From Trissonchulus latispiculum (taxonomy: Eukaryota > Nematoda > Enoplea > Enoplida > Ironidae), in NCBI GenBank assembly GCA_030248195.1, contig JASAND010004061.1, positions 1 to 64,000 of the forward strand: DNA of 64,000 bases, given 5' to 3'. Numbering within the stretch: position 1 is the first letter of the stretch; each line of letters begins with the position of its first letter. Shown here piece after piece: positions 1-11,159 of the stretch. The notes under the pieces are model-generated. The model was not told where the DNA came from. It saw nothing but the letters and a program-made list of their open reading frames with translations, and did not search any database. The position numbers and the translations under genes were made by a program.

Positions 1-2038
1 GAAGCCACAATACTGTGCTACTTTATGAATCTCTTGAAGATTGTAGCAATGCGTTTATGAAATTGTGATTTGGGCTGGTGTCTTACATTAACAGCTCATT
101 AATGTTGACATCTTGAACGAATCGCATAATTTATTTTTCATTCTATGAAAGAGCGGTATTTTACTACTTACATGCAAAAGAATACAACGATTAGTTTGAT
201 TTTAGAACAAACAATTTTTTAGTTTTAAGTGTAGTAATGTGTCTCAGCATCGCACAGAGAAACTTGAAATTGTTGCAGTAAACGTTTCCATTTAAAATAG
301 CCCTTGGGCATTCTATAAATGAAACTGTTTGTAGAAAGAAAAGTAGACAAGGAGAAGGAAAGTTTAATATTGAAATTCTAAATTTTTATTTTTGTGGCAA
401 ATGTGGCATTAGAATGCCGCAAAGTGCCGCTATCCAAGGAAATTTATTGCATTTTATTATAATTAACTATCTCATAACTTTCACTAGTTTTATTATAAAC
501 ATACCTGTTACCATAACTACCTATTCTAATTCGCATTTGGAAGTAAAGATGTCTGTTAATTCTCAACAAATGTTAGGGCAGCATACGACAAACCAGTTTA
601 AACATTGAGAATTTAGAAGTTTTTATTTTTGTGGCATATGCGGCATTAGAATGCCGCATAGTGCCGCAAGTGCCGCTGTTCCAGAACGCCCATTTTTATA
701 CTACTCAAATTCAGTTGGCTTTGTTTAAGAGCTAATTCACTCATATTAAACAAAGGTAGGTTTTGCTTTGACCACCCTAGTGCTGCCTACACCGCCGCCC
801 TAAGTTGCCAAACTTCGCTTGGTTTTTTTTGTAAGAACACACATTGGCAAATTTGACAAATTTGTAACTATACCACTTATGACTTAAGAAAAACGTCTGA
901 ATTAGGAAGACTTACAGATGAATTCAGCCTTTACTTGACAGTGCAGATTTTGTAGCAAGAAGTTGGCATACATATTGTTGACTACTGCAAGTGGGTTGAT
1001 CACCAAAATTGCAAAGACTGAGTCACAGGACGGCATTGGAATCAGGGCCAAGCCTATCTCTTTCGTCAGTGGAGATAACAGGCTTAATGCTGCTACTAAA
1101 GCAAAAAACATAACCTCTGGAAATTCTGTAACTTTTTTTCATTCATACGCTTCAGATGTCTTAGCACGTGCACTGTGGAATGAAGCGGATGTTGATATTT
1201 ATTGTATTTCAGTGGAAATATGAGGAATGTTCTACCCACCCAGCAGTTTTCTTGGGGTTTCCATACCAAATCTGTTAGTACGTGATAACCAATAATCAAC
1301 CAATCAGGATTTCCTGTTGTTTCATTCAATGAATGCCAAAGTTTTAGACGATTAAACAATTTTAGCAGCGTTGGTTCAAACCTAAGGTCTGAAAACTAGT
1401 ACGGTTTAGTAAAGAGTAAATCTGTAACATTATCGTAATATATGAACTGGTTTAAATTAATGATGGACTTACAGGTTCCTTTCTTCTCCACGCCATAAGG
1501 ACCTTCTTCAGTGATTGGTTCTAACACAGTCGAAATTATTTTATTCGCGGTAGCCGTAGGATCAAATTCTACAAAAAAGTTGGTGTTTTGAAAAGTTATA
1601 TATGCAGTAATTTATCGTTTGCTTCGTTTACTTCAGTATTATCAGATTCGAGACTCCTGGACCTCGCTTTTATGGATCTGAATATTTTTGTTACACATAA
1701 ATTCCGTTGATGCTTCGTCTTTTGCAAATGTTTTCACAGATGGTTTCAGTTGGTGCTAGACGACTTTTTGATTTTCTTAACACAATTTATTTAGAAAACG
1801 TAAACACACGTCTTAACATCACACCAGTCAGTATAAACTGTTTATCTCAAGCTGCAGATGCAGCAGCCAACACAGTTTAGTTGTCACTTCTTCTAACGTT
1901 CATAACATCTTTGTACATCATTAAAAGCACCATCATAACAATTCGATTAGTTGAATCATGTGGTTGTTCAGTTTTTAAAAAAATATATTCTCTCATGTTC
2001 GCCTATACTTGTAACTGTTTACGAAGAGTCCATCTTAC
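1..2038. other. Non-coding stretch, no supported gene
   Basis: I see no gene that can be supported. Minus-strand open stretches at 902-1111 (hydrophobic) and 1096-1359 are short, match no family I know and lack a convincing pair of splice sites. The only clear structure is the direct repeat at 381-667, listed separately. Confidence 0.5.
381..667. repeat. Two direct ~50-bp repeats with a palindrome
   Basis: A ~50-bp AT-rich block followed by a GC-rich tail occurs at 381-431 and again at 618-667. The second copy contains the perfect palindrome GCGGCATTAGAATGCCGC at 640-657 (8-bp arms, 2-bp spacer). The first copy has the same palindrome with one mismatch. The intervening 186 bp are AT-rich and non-coding. 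This may be the remnant of a short repeat family; no open reading frame is involved. Confidence 0.6.
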
Positions 2039-2477
2039 CATGAGGCATTTCGATGTCCAAAACCACTGGAATTACTCCCAGGATGCCATAAATTTTGAGT
2101 TCTTTCGTCAGGCCAGTGAGAAATGGTACAATAAAATCCTTTATATCCTTCCGAAACCGTTCCTGTGGTAAGCTATGATCTGTTGCTTGAAGAACCTGTT
2201 TCAAAAGTAGTGCAGCCAGATCTGTCAAAAGTGGCTCGTAGGTCAACGGGACAGCATCGAATTGGCTCCTCCAGAGGCCTTCAATTTTCTCCATCATAGG
2301 AATGATACTATCAGGTAGACCTAAAATGAGTTTGAATACTATATGAAGCAGAACTAAATGTAACTGCAACATAACAATCTGGTACTCTGCTTGCTGCTTT
2401 CTTTCAAGGTCTTTGAAATGCATAAAGTGCAGTTGCAGTTCCAGTTGTGACAAATCCTCTTCCCACTTTGCCCGTTT
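2039..2477 (-). CDS. Candidate exon of an unrecognised host gene
   Basis: A minus-strand open stretch of about 145 codons is bounded upstream by an in-frame TGA and ends at a strong donor (ATG|GTAAGA at 2031-2039). Reading on past the donor gives a stop soon after, so an exon end there is reasonable. The peptide is Leu-rich and looks helical (E-E-D-L-S-Q-L-E-L near the start, F-I-V-P-F-L-T-G-L near the end). I do not recognise the family. No good acceptor is visible on the 5' side, so the upstream boundary is open. It could be an exon of a gene that also uses 4356-4690, or an open stretch that occurs by chance. Confidence 0.3.
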
Positions 2478-4355
2478 TCAAGAATTCCGTAGTCCACACG
2501 TGCCCGCGAATTAAAAGCAGCGTTCTCAATAATAATGATTTTCTCTCACTTTACATTTCAAAGATGGCTTCATTGGAAAAACATTCGATTGTGCTTAACA
2601 TTGAAAAACAAAAGAGGCTGTGATGAACAGATTTCGGTATAATATGTTTTGTTATTATACAAATTCAGATCATTACCCTTTGATCCAGGTATCTTCACAT
2701 TGATTAATTTCATCCAACATAAACAAAACATAACGTTGTTGAGTGCAAGCTTTGATGGCTTTCTTTTGAAAGGTGAACATTTGGCGAAATAATGAGATCA
2801 GAATTGAAATAATTAGAAAATCGGCGTTCTTTAAGGGACTGGTTCAAAAATGTTTGACAGTAAAAGGTTTTCTTTTATACGCCTTTAAATCATATTCTCC
2901 CAATTTTTCTAGAAACAGACTTTATGGCTGTATGTGTATGCCAAGACTGCTGTTTGTAAGTTCTTGCCGACACACGTGCTTACAATGGAAGTTGAAATGT
3001 CATACGTCATATGCCTTTTGATTTTCAAATTGTCGTCTCCAAATCAAAGAGAATCAACAAGTAGGCCCCAAAAGGGGCATGATTCCTGCGTAGACCTGTA
3101 AGATTCAACTTGCAAATGTTTTACTTACCTCTCTGCATACACTATACATAACTCGACAACCAACGAAGAGTCATGTATCACCTAAATTTTTCCAGTATGC
3201 AATTCAGTACGAGCTGGAAAGAAAACGATTAGGTAACAATTCCTGAAAAATAAGAATTGGAAAACTTATAATATAGAAGCAAAGCCGTTCAGATTCTAAA
3301 TTGTCGTCTATGTTAATTTGCGAATATGCCTTCATCTTGTGCCATGATCTTCGGCAGTGCCTCTTCTTTTCCCAGTGATCTCAAAAGTTTATGTAGAAAT
3401 CAATTCAGCTGGCTGATCTTCTTATTTTATGGCAAAACCCAGCTTTTGGTCATCGCTGTGCTGCTCCCAAGCAGCATCGGTTCAAAAATAGGCAGTCTTT
3501 TAAGACTGCTGACAGCCACCAACTGCGAAAACTCGGTCAGTTTAGTCCCCTTTATAGACAATCAGAACCTAATTTGCATAAATTAAGTGCAACATTATCA
3601 AAAACGATTCCCTATATGTAGCCCTATGTTGAAGATATGGGTCACCCAGAGAAAACGACATTAATACACACAAAACATACACACTTTTCGTTTTATACAT
3701 TCCGGCTCCAGCCGAAATAAAAAGACAGTAATTGAAGAATTTCACTTGGACAGGTAGGAGAGAATGAAGATGACTGAACCAACTTCTTGTCAGTTTTGAG
3801 GTTGGCTCTGCTACAGTTTGTTCGGTTTTGTGACCGTGTCTGATATATGGGTTTTGGGATGCTGTTTCGCCTGTAGATTCTGTCTTTTCATGAGTTTGGG
3901 CCGGTGGTTCCTGTTTGCAAGAATTGTCAGAGCTACTTCGTGTTACACTTCGCCTAGTCACTTCATTTTCAATCGCATCACGTTTTTCTGCTCATTGCTC
4001 TTGCTTGTATTATTTCGTCATTTTGGATTGGATAAGGAACGGTTTTGCAACATTTCATTTCAAAAAATTTTAGGTTAAACCATCCCACCTTTTTACCCCT
4101 AATTTTATCAAATAATTAGTTTCACTTGCTTGTTTGGGTATTAGTATTAAAAGCACTTGTGCACTAATCAAAATAATTATTAGTTATATTAATAATATTA
4201 TTTTGAAATAGACGAATATGCAGAATAATACATCAAAACCTAAGCGCAGGCTAAAACTGAAAACTATAGCTCGAAAAGACAGGAACCTAAAAAAATTGCC
4301 CTAAGCCCCAAATTCACTTTCAATTAATCTTTACTTCCAATAGCTGACTTCTTAC
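2478..4355. other. Mostly non-coding; weak open stretch at 3700-3990
   Basis: No confident gene. A minus-strand open stretch ending at 3569 reads as a Ser/Thr/Glu-rich segment over about 3780-3990, as might be found in a disordered exon, and then turns hydrophobic and non-protein-like. Splice sites are weak, so I do not call it an exon. Confidence 0.35.
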
Positions 4356-4690
4356 CTCCAGTGTTACACATTTTATTTCCATCAATGCTGCCTAAACTAT
4401 TTGCTGCTGGATCCATGGTTATGTGTTCCAACAATTTCAATACTTCAATTTGTTCATATCCACCGTACTGCGGATTACCCAAACCATAGATGCCCGCATC
4501 ACCAACGTCTGTGTTAAACCATGGATCAGTGCTTGAGCCAGCAGCGGCGTCCTGGACTTCAGCACTATCTACGTCTAAGCGGACCTGGTCGGCAATATCG
4601 GTCGCGTCAATGATTCCTCCTGCCCACGTGAGTTCGCAAGTTGGCTCTTGTGTTTCCCCAGCCGTGGAATGCAGTAACAAATAAAGTAGC
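4356..4690 (-). CDS. Candidate exon of an unrecognised host gene
   Basis: This minus-strand exon candidate has both splice signals: acceptor TTATTACAG| just above 4690 and donor GGAG|GTAAGA at 4351-4356. The ~110 codons between them are open and acidic, with many Ala, Asp and Gly residues and a short basic stretch only after the donor. Without splicing the frame ends at 4324. No family is recognised. It could belong with the candidate at 2039-2477, which lies downstream on the same strand. Both would then be internal or 3' exons of a gene that begins beyond 4.7 kb. Confidence is limited because no homology supports it. Confidence 0.35.
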
Positions 4691-5436
4691 CTGTAATAAG
4701 TAAATAAACCAACTTACAGGCTCACTGTAACGTTGTGTTTGCCTTTGCAGACTGAGCCGAAAACAGTTTAGGAAATGTGTTACAGGTATGACAAAACCCT
4801 TTACTCACAATTAGTTTTGGTTTGTTTCTAACCAACGCAAGACAAAATGATTCTACAGCAAGATATGCTTAAGAAATTTAGCGCATTTTAGCCATTTAAG
4901 GCTGAAAAATACGCATGCGGCATTGCAATTGTTGAGGAGACAACATCGCACTGTAAAAACTGGAGCCACACTTCCTTAATATAAAATCATACCAATTAGT
5001 TCAAAAGTGCTATTGCACGTCATTTTGAGTGCGAATTCGGAGAGGAGCGTTAAAAATTCTCAATCTCTTATTGCTGCACTCCAATTAAAGTTACCTGTCC
5101 ATTCTTTTATTATTTATGTTGGAAAAATTACTTTTTTGCTCTTTTAACTTATTATGCTAAATTTTTATGAGTTCAACAGAAGCGATTAGCATACAAACAT
5201 AGCATAATTTACTAACGGAATGATCATCGTTGTCTGCATTTGGCTGATGCACAATATTAAAAAACATTTCATAGTATTTCAATTTCATAGCCCTTTATTT
5301 TACATAAAGGTTCACATCTGGAAAGTAGGAGGTAGATACTCATAATATTTTCTTGGATATGGTTTAATCATTCAAGTACAATGATAGCATCTGTTACTTA
5401 TGTGCCGTCCAGACTACACGGAATTCGTCTGTTAGG
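4691..5436. other. Non-coding, nothing recognised
   Basis: AT-rich sequence with no open reading frame of note, no RNA gene and no clear repeat. Confidence 0.6.
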
Positions 5437-5745
5437 AACCTCGTCCAAATTCAAAGCGTATATCACTACCGTAGTTTGCTTTTAAAGCGTATAATAAAAC
5501 GATTATATCAACCGTAGGTTATATGCATGTTTTTCAGTTTTTTCTCTGTATCTTTTCAAAGTGCTGCAGCCAAGCAGCTGAGTTTTGCTTTGTGCTTCTT
5601 TCCGCACTACATATGCGTATTTGTGAGCGTAGTCTTGAGACCAGCTACAAAAATTGCTTCATTTAAAAGCGTAGATGCTTTGTGAAACCGTATATACGGT
5701 AGAAATTATACGGTTGTAATATACGCTTTTAATTTGGACGAGGTT
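5437..5745. mobile_element. MITE with ~25-bp terminal inverted repeats
   Basis: The ends are inverted copies: AACCTCGTCCAAATT followed by a CAAAGCGTATAT-like stretch on the left, and the reverse complement (ATATACGCTTTT then AATTTGGACGAGGTT) on the right. The 309-bp body contains further AAAGCGTATA and ACCGTA-type motifs, also in inverted orientation, so the whole unit can fold back. There is no coding capacity. The flanks both contain TTAG, but the target duplication is not certain. Superfamily not assigned. Confidence 0.65.
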
Positions 5746-7467
5746 TCTTAGTGCGACTCGAATCATCGATGTCTCACTGAGGCATAATTAGTCTCACTCA
5801 GATACATTGAGACCCACTCCAATGAGTTACAATTGTTTACAAAACTAAATGCAGATTTTTCCTTCAATTTGATAGATAGTAAGAAAACTAGATAGCTCAC
5901 AAAACAACAGAAAGACTAAAATTTAAGCAGAATCCAACCAATCAAAATAGAATACGTTAATTGACAGCAACAAATAACTTTCGTTGAATATGAAGTCCGA
6001 AAAGGTAATTTTTGCTTAAAAAACTGTTAAGAAGGTCAAATTAGAAATAAAATTGTTAGAAAAAAACCCTTTTAAATTCTTCGAAATAGTCATACATTCC
6101 AAAAAGCTTTTTTTATTTTTTAAATCAGAAATAATTAAAAACACAAGAGCCAAGTACTGTATCTGCCAAAACTCAGGACTGTATTTATGCCTACATAATA
6201 AACTAGAAAACTAAATACTGTGCTTATGCCTAGAAATACCGTATTTATATACCATCTGGTGAGTATAATGTTCCAATTGTCAGCAGTTTAGTCAAATTAA
6301 TACGCTTGCTATTTAGCTTCCTACGCCAAGTTTTTCTGTGCTTGGATAATGATATTTAGCATATGCAATATCTGATAAATTTTGAGGTAGCATTGTACTT
6401 TCTCACCCAACTCTACAAATCCGTAATAATATATCAGTCCATTTCTGGCAGTGTCAAACTAGACCGCGATGGGTCAAAAAATAGAATTTGCTCAAACTCA
6501 GCCAGTTTGATGGTTCTATGGAATGCACCAACCAGGCAAAATATTATTACATTTGGCTCATCCAATTTCGAGCTATGGCGACTTAAAGTTAGGAGGCTTG
6601 ACTGCGGTTTGGGACAGAAACGGCGCTGATATTTCGGTCCATTACTCTTAACTCATTTTTTAGGACAATGGTCAATACACCGTTCGAAAGCTCTTTTAAA
6701 GAGCTTCTAAACAACATACATTAAATGGTTTGGTGTGCTTTAATTATGACTGTGACGTCAAAACATGGACAGCGGCCTAGAAAACTAGCATTCACGAAAA
6801 TCGACATTTCGGATCATAGCAGACGCTAAGTAAACGGGTCTCACACAGATTTTTGTCCAGTAACAGAAAGATATATTCGTAATATATGTGCAAAATTTCA
6901 GCAAATTTAATGATCCCTTGCGGTGTCTGCGCTAAATTGAATTCAACTGTTACATCCACTTGACAGTGCATCTGCCGCGTCTGATCACCTTAAACAGAGA
7001 TAAAAACAAAAGTGGTATGTGGTAGTTGCTGGCTCTTTGCACACATATTTCATACGTAAATGTGCAATATTTCAGCAAATTTAATGGTCCTTTGTGTTGT
7101 CTGCACTAAATTTTACTCACCTGTTACATACAGATCAGAAGGATCACGCCACAGGAAGGTGCATAGGATCTCCAATTTAAGACAATTACTTCGAAGAGGC
7201 TAAGGATGGTCGAATTGTAGTGTGGATTATCCGGCCGCGCTCAGAAATCCATCAAATTAAAGGAATCTTCTTTTCATTTTTCAAATTGCTGCATATATGT
7301 AACTTTGTTACGCTTACGCTTTGTTCGGAGTTTTGACTTATCGTTTTGACCCTTTGCAAAAGACTGTCATTTGGAGTAAACCACAGCAATATATATGTAT
7401 TTTAGGAACTTTAGGATAGGACAGAAGCTCGAGAATCTAAACTCCGGAAAAATACGGAATTCCGTGT
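5746..7467. other. Non-coding with an ~85-bp internal duplication
   Basis: No gene recognised. A block near 6880-6960 (containing CAGCAAATTTAATG) recurs near 7045-7130 in direct orientation with scattered differences, about 165 bp apart. The open stretch at 6363-6629 has no family signature. Confidence 0.5.
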
Positions 7468-7923
7468 TTAATTTACAGAATTTACAGCTTTTGCATCCCA
7501 ACCATAGTTTAGTAGTGCTTCAAGATATGACTTATAAGCATACAACGGCCCACTATTTTCAATTTCTTTATCACTTAGCTTAACAATCACTCTTTCAAAA
7601 AACGTAGAACCAATAAAATTGATAGGGGCTACTTCAACTTTGTCATCATCTACAGTTCCGTCGGCTTTCTTAGGTTGTGACAGTTCGCTTCCGTCTTCCT
7701 CAACAATCCTTATCTTTACATATAAGTAATTTTTGTTTAAATCCAGCATAAAGGAATCTTTGGGAACATGGATTCGATAAGGTCCACTATCTGTGATAGG
7801 ATTTTGCGGATAGTATTCAGCCCAATAACCCTTTTCCACAGTAACTTGTGTTGGTGGAAGGGAAAATAGATCCAGTTCGCTCTTAAAACCAGGAAACGAC
7901 TTAGCATCAACTTGCGTAGCCAT
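7468..7923 (-). pseudogene. F54H12.2-like capsid-type gene, 3'-truncated
   Basis: The product matches the widespread animal family named after C. elegans F54H12.2, found in Maverick/adintovirus-like elements. Recognisable features are the N-terminal S-E-L-D-L-F-S-L-P-P-T-Q-V segment, an E-K-G-Y-W-A-E-Y-Y-P-Q-N-P-I stretch, V-A-P-I-N-F and Y-K-S-Y-L-E-A-L-L-N-Y-G. By gene order and size this family is probably the double jelly-roll major capsid protein; that is inference. Only about 150 residues remain. Family members are usually several hundred residues long, so most of the C-terminus is missing: homology stops near 7485, where the sequence turns into unrelated AT-rich DNA. The start ATG at 7923 fits the family N-terminus and overlaps the end of the next gene upstream by 17 bp. 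The block therefore ends here by truncation. Confidence 0.75.
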
Positions 7924-8335
7924 GGTTAAGCACGTCAGAATTAGTAATCTTTCGTCGTTTCCTTAACCTTCTTATGTCTTTTCTTGCTGGTCTTTGTCCT
8001 ATACCTTCTCCTTCCTGTTGCAGTTCTTCACCAAGCTTGCTTAAAGTTCTTCCAACTGCTTGCTTACCACGCTTCTTTAAAGAAGTTCTTATGTCTTCTC
8101 CTCTAGTAAGATAATCAGTAGCTACTTCACTTCCAGTTCTAAGAGCTTCTTTCCCAACTTGAACACCATCTTTTCTTACTGTTGGCCAGATTGCACGAAA
8201 CAGACCTCTGAAAAAGCTACCAATCCCTTCGCCTCTTTGATAAGGAATTCCAGAATATGTTGGAAGAGCACCTCCTGTTTGAAGTAGTGCACTTTCCCAA
8301 GTTTTAATTGATTCTGGATAGTAGTTGCTCCTCAT
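7907..8335 (-). CDS. Small basic protein of the virus-like block
   Basis: An intact 142-codon frame lies between the two capsid-type genes and overlaps both (4 bp with the upstream gene, 17 bp with the downstream one), as in a compact viral transcription unit. The N-terminal half has a G-I-G-S-F-F-R-G-L-F-R-type Gly/Phe/Arg segment, which is conserved in proteins beside F54H12.2-like genes. The C-terminus is rich in Arg and Lys (R-R-L-R-K-R-R-K). A small virion core or cement protein, comparable in role to adenovirus minor proteins, is inferred from position and charge only. Unlike its neighbours it has no stop or frameshift. Confidence 0.6.
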   Translation of the reverse strand: MRSNYYPESIKTWESALLQTGGALPTYSGIPYQRGEGIGSFFRGLFRAIWPTVRKDGVQVGKEALRTGSEVATDYLTRGEDIRTSLKKRGKQAVGRTLSKLGEELQQEGEGIGQRPARKDIRRLRKRRKITNSDVLNHGYAS

Positions 8336-9112
8336 GCTCTAATCCTTCTGAAATGAAGCTTTGCATAAATTTTACCGTAGTTGAATTGTATAGGATTCCC
8401 AGAATCGTCGTTTATATTAATTTCCACAGAATCAAACTCCTTTTTCAACACAGGTACATAGTTTGAATTATGATACTCTCGATCAATGAAATCACCATAG
8501 CTTCCAGTTGTATTTACAACTCGCAGTAAGGGGGCGATTGAATTTCCAACCATTTGCGGTGCAACTAGATCACAATAGATGAACATTGAATAGAATCTGG
8601 CCTTTATATCAGGTTCTTTCGTACCAACCAAGTTTTCACTTTGCTTTCCTGATCAGTTAAGGACTCACTTATAGTTATAGAATTTGTAGAAAAAATATTG
8701 TTGTCTTCGAAACCAAGAACGTGTGCAAGACGCTTACTTAATTTAACAGCATTTACAGTCACCGCTGCATTTTTCTTTTCTCGGGACACAATGTTGATTC
8801 TATTCTCCAGATCCAGCTTTTGCATATGTTAGTGTATAGTTAATAGCGTCGCACAAGTCATCGATTGTTTCATAATGTCGCATTGGAAGAGTTTTCAGAC
8901 TCCACATTCTATCAGTGAATCCAACATAAATAATAGAATCCTTATCGTATTGAAAATTTTCTTCATGTAACAGGATACGTCAATTCAACGAGAGCAACCT
9001 CCCATTCACCATCAAGATCAATGCGATGTGGCAATTTTACTCTGAAGTCATTTAGCTTATTCGTTGTGTAGTCGTCTGTGTTACTAGGTAGTTGCAGGTA
9101 GAAATCCGTCAT
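8332..9112 (-). pseudogene. Minor capsid (penton-like) protein gene, frameshifted
   Basis: Four overlapping pieces in different frames make up one gene: about 8963-9112, 8820-8965, 8604-8825 and 8332-8631. The first starts with ATG at 9112 and has the family N-terminus (Y-L-Q-L-P-S-N, then L-D-G-E-W-E-V-A-L-V-E-L-T-Y-P). A middle piece carries A-H-V-L-G-F. The last has Y-C-D-L-V-A-P-Q-M-V-G-N, P-L-L-R-V-V and a C-terminal F-N-Y-G-K-I-Y-A-K-L-H-F-R-R strand. This family always sits close to the F54H12.2-like gene in animal genomes; a single jelly-roll penton role is inference. At least three small indels break the frame, so no full product can be made. Confidence 0.7.
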
Positions 9113-9156
9113 CTTCGCTTATCCAACTATTAAATTTTTCAGGGTAACCAAGCCAC

Positions 9157-10166
9157 TTAACAAAAAAATTCTCGTTTTCCTCTACGTTTACGGCTTCTTA
9201 TGATTTTATCAATCCAGTAAGTGTCAGGTTCAGTGACAACTTGTAGCTCAGGTTCGTAGAATCTACCTTGTACTTCTTCGTTCTGAAAATCTTTCAGTTT
9301 GTACATTGCAGGTGTATGATTGGCAGAAATTTTACTGATTTTAAAGAGTTCTTCCGACCAATTTGGTAAATATCCTTTATCGAATATTCCTTTAGACTTA
9401 CTGATTCTCACCACATCACCGACTTCCAATCCAGGTTTTGGAAGAGGCTTCTGGCTGTAAAGCTCATGGTATACAACATTTGCCATTTGCTATTTGCCGG
9501 GTCTGATGCTTCTGTTGGAGTCATGCCAATACTGGAATGAGTTGTGGCATTATAAGCACTCATAAATTGCTGAAGAACGTTCAAGTATGAATAGCTTCTG
9601 GTTTTAGTAAAATGTTTCCATAACTTACTTTTAATTGTTCGATTAAATCTTTCCACAATGCTGCACATGATATCAGGATTGTCACACGTATAAAAGTGAA
9701 TGTTGTTATCTTTAAGAAGTTGCTGGAATCGATTGTTTAAGAATTCTTTCCCTTTATCTGACTGTAACTTTTCTGGTACTCTGTTTGACTTAAACACTTC
9801 CTTAAAAGCAGCTGTAACGTCAGTGCCATTTTTGGATTTCACAGGCACAGACCAATCATATTTAGAAAATACATCAATGCAAGTAAGTATAAACTTGTAC
9901 CCACTGTTCTGATCAGCTATTCTGGACAGGTCCGCCAAATCTATCTGCCATAATTTATCAATACCATCAACAAAATATTGTCGTCTCTTATAGTTGCGAC
10001 GAATTAGTTTATGCAACGTGTAAGAGTATTGCTTTCGCAACCATTTCTTAACATTAGACAAAGTGAAATCAGGATGTTTATGCTTGACATATATATACAG
10101 CTTCTGCGGACCAGAGTACGCCACTGGGCTGGAAGGGTTATAATAAGAACGAGTCAAAATGTCTTC
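9157..10166 (-). pseudogene. Retroviral-type DDE integrase, F54H12.3-like, one frameshift
   Basis: The gene starts at the ATG at 10166, where family homology begins, and overlaps the end of the upstream gene by 13 bp in another frame. Domains in order: an N-terminal helical segment with Y-T-L-H-K; the rve catalytic core with D in W-Q-I-D-L-A-D, D in Q-S-D-K-G-K-E-F and E in V-E-R-F-N-R, with the last two about 35 residues apart; then a C-terminal SH3/chromo-like domain (E-V-G-D-V-V-R-I-S, Y-L-P-N-W-S-E-E). The core and C-terminal domain are in different frames: the first frame runs to 9408 and the second occupies 9157-9486, so one indel lies near 9480-9490. The family integrates element DNA into the host genome. 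All three catalytic residues are still present. Confidence 0.8.
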
Positions 10167-10774
10167 CATTTTAACTTTCTCAGAATCAAACCCGTTCCAG
10201 TTTGTAATCTTGTTCTGCGGAGTGCTTCGATACGTTCTGCAGCCGGTCGTCGTGGAGTTGTTGCTGGTTCTTTTATGAATTGCCATCTTACCGGATTACC
10301 CACGTATTCTCGGGGAACGTTACTGTCTCGTAGCGCATTTACCAATACTTGCCATCCCACAGCAGGACTTTTAGTTGGTCTGTTTCGTACGAAGTCATTA
10401 ATCAAATCAACAATTCTTGATCCAGGTACCAGAACTCCTTTGTAAGAAATTTCTCCTTTCTCATTAACTTTAAAATCATTAATATCCTGAATATGATCAA
10501 TAAGCAATTTTGCTGTCGGTTGCAATCGCTTCGGAAGTGATTCTATTAAAGGGTCTTCGACAGTAGCTAGAGTATTGACAGTTTTGGAAGGTCTTACACG
10601 CAGCTCCTGTCCCTTTTCTTTCAATAGTCTGCGGCGATAATTTCTCTGCTTATATAGTGCTAACTTGACATCATCGGGAAACGTGCGCTTCAACATTGTT
10701 TTGTGTAGATCGTCTTCCGCTTCTTTCTTATGTTGTTCGAAATAATCTGGCCTAACAAGATTAGAATATTCCAT
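10154..10774 (-). CDS. Conserved element protein upstream of integrase
   Basis: An intact 206-codon frame begins at an ATG that overlaps the preceding gene's stop (TAATG at 10772-10776), typical of tightly packed viral genes. The product is basic. It contains the K-G-E-I-S-Y-K-G-V-L-V-P-G-S-R-I segment followed by V-D-L-I-N-D-F and G-W-Q-V-L, a combination I know from unnamed proteins encoded beside F54H12.3-like integrases. A longer frame continues upstream to 10882, but that extension is the wrong-frame reading of the gene before it. Function is unknown; a structural or DNA-binding role is possible. Confidence 0.65.
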   Translation of the reverse strand: MEYSNLVRPDYFEQHKKEAEDDLHKTMLKRTFPDDVKLALYKQRNYRRRLLKEKGQELRVRPSKTVNTLATVEDPLIESLPKRLQPTAKLLIDHIQDINDFKVNEKGEISYKGVLVPGSRIVDLINDFVRNRPTKSPAVGWQVLVNALRDSNVPREYVGNPVRWQFIKEPATTPRRPAAERIEALRRTRLQTGTGLILRKLKWKTF

Positions 10775-11115
10775 TATCCTTTTAGAATCAAACCTGTCAC
10801 AAGTCCGCCAACTACACCGAAGAGTGGAGCCAGTAATGTTGGTAAAAATCCACCTTTCTGAACTATCTTCTTTCTTTTTCAATGAAGTGTCTTCTGTTTG
10901 TTACGCAGGTCCCTTAATAGCTTCTTATGTCGTTTTAGCTTTTCTAGGTCCTTTTTAGGAAGCTGAACATTTCCAGACAGTACATTTTCAACACAATCAC
11001 AAATTGTTTTTATTAACTCCTGATTACCATTTTCAATGAGAGCGCGTCGTTGCTTAGGATTGCATTTACAGAGTACCTTAAGATAATCAACATTTCTTTC
11101 GAACCGGTCGGTCAT
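10774..11115 (-). pseudogene. Small basic/hydrophobic protein with internal TGA
   Basis: The frame starts at ATG 11115 and encodes a charged helical segment (K-C-N-P-K-Q-R-R-A-L-I-E-N-G, then C-D-C-V-E-N-V-L-S-G-N-V). It meets TGA at 10879-10881. In the same frame beyond that stop comes a basic patch and a Gly-rich hydrophobic tail, K-I-V-Q-K-G-G-F-L-P followed by L-L-A-P-L-F-G-V-V-G-G-L, ending at TAA 10774-10776. This basic-then-hydrophobic layout is conserved in the family next to the packaging ATPase and resembles membrane-active virion core peptides. The tail therefore belongs to the same gene, and the TGA is most simply a nonsense mutation. Readthrough cannot be excluded. Confidence 0.6.
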
Positions 11116-11159
11116 CTTGAAATAGTAGTTGAGAATATTTATTTCTGAAACAATCGCTT

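Noticed and set aside
10154..10882. Longer start of the protein upstream of integrase
   Set aside because: The extra codons are a wrong-frame reading of the preceding small protein; the ATG at 10774 overlaps its stop.
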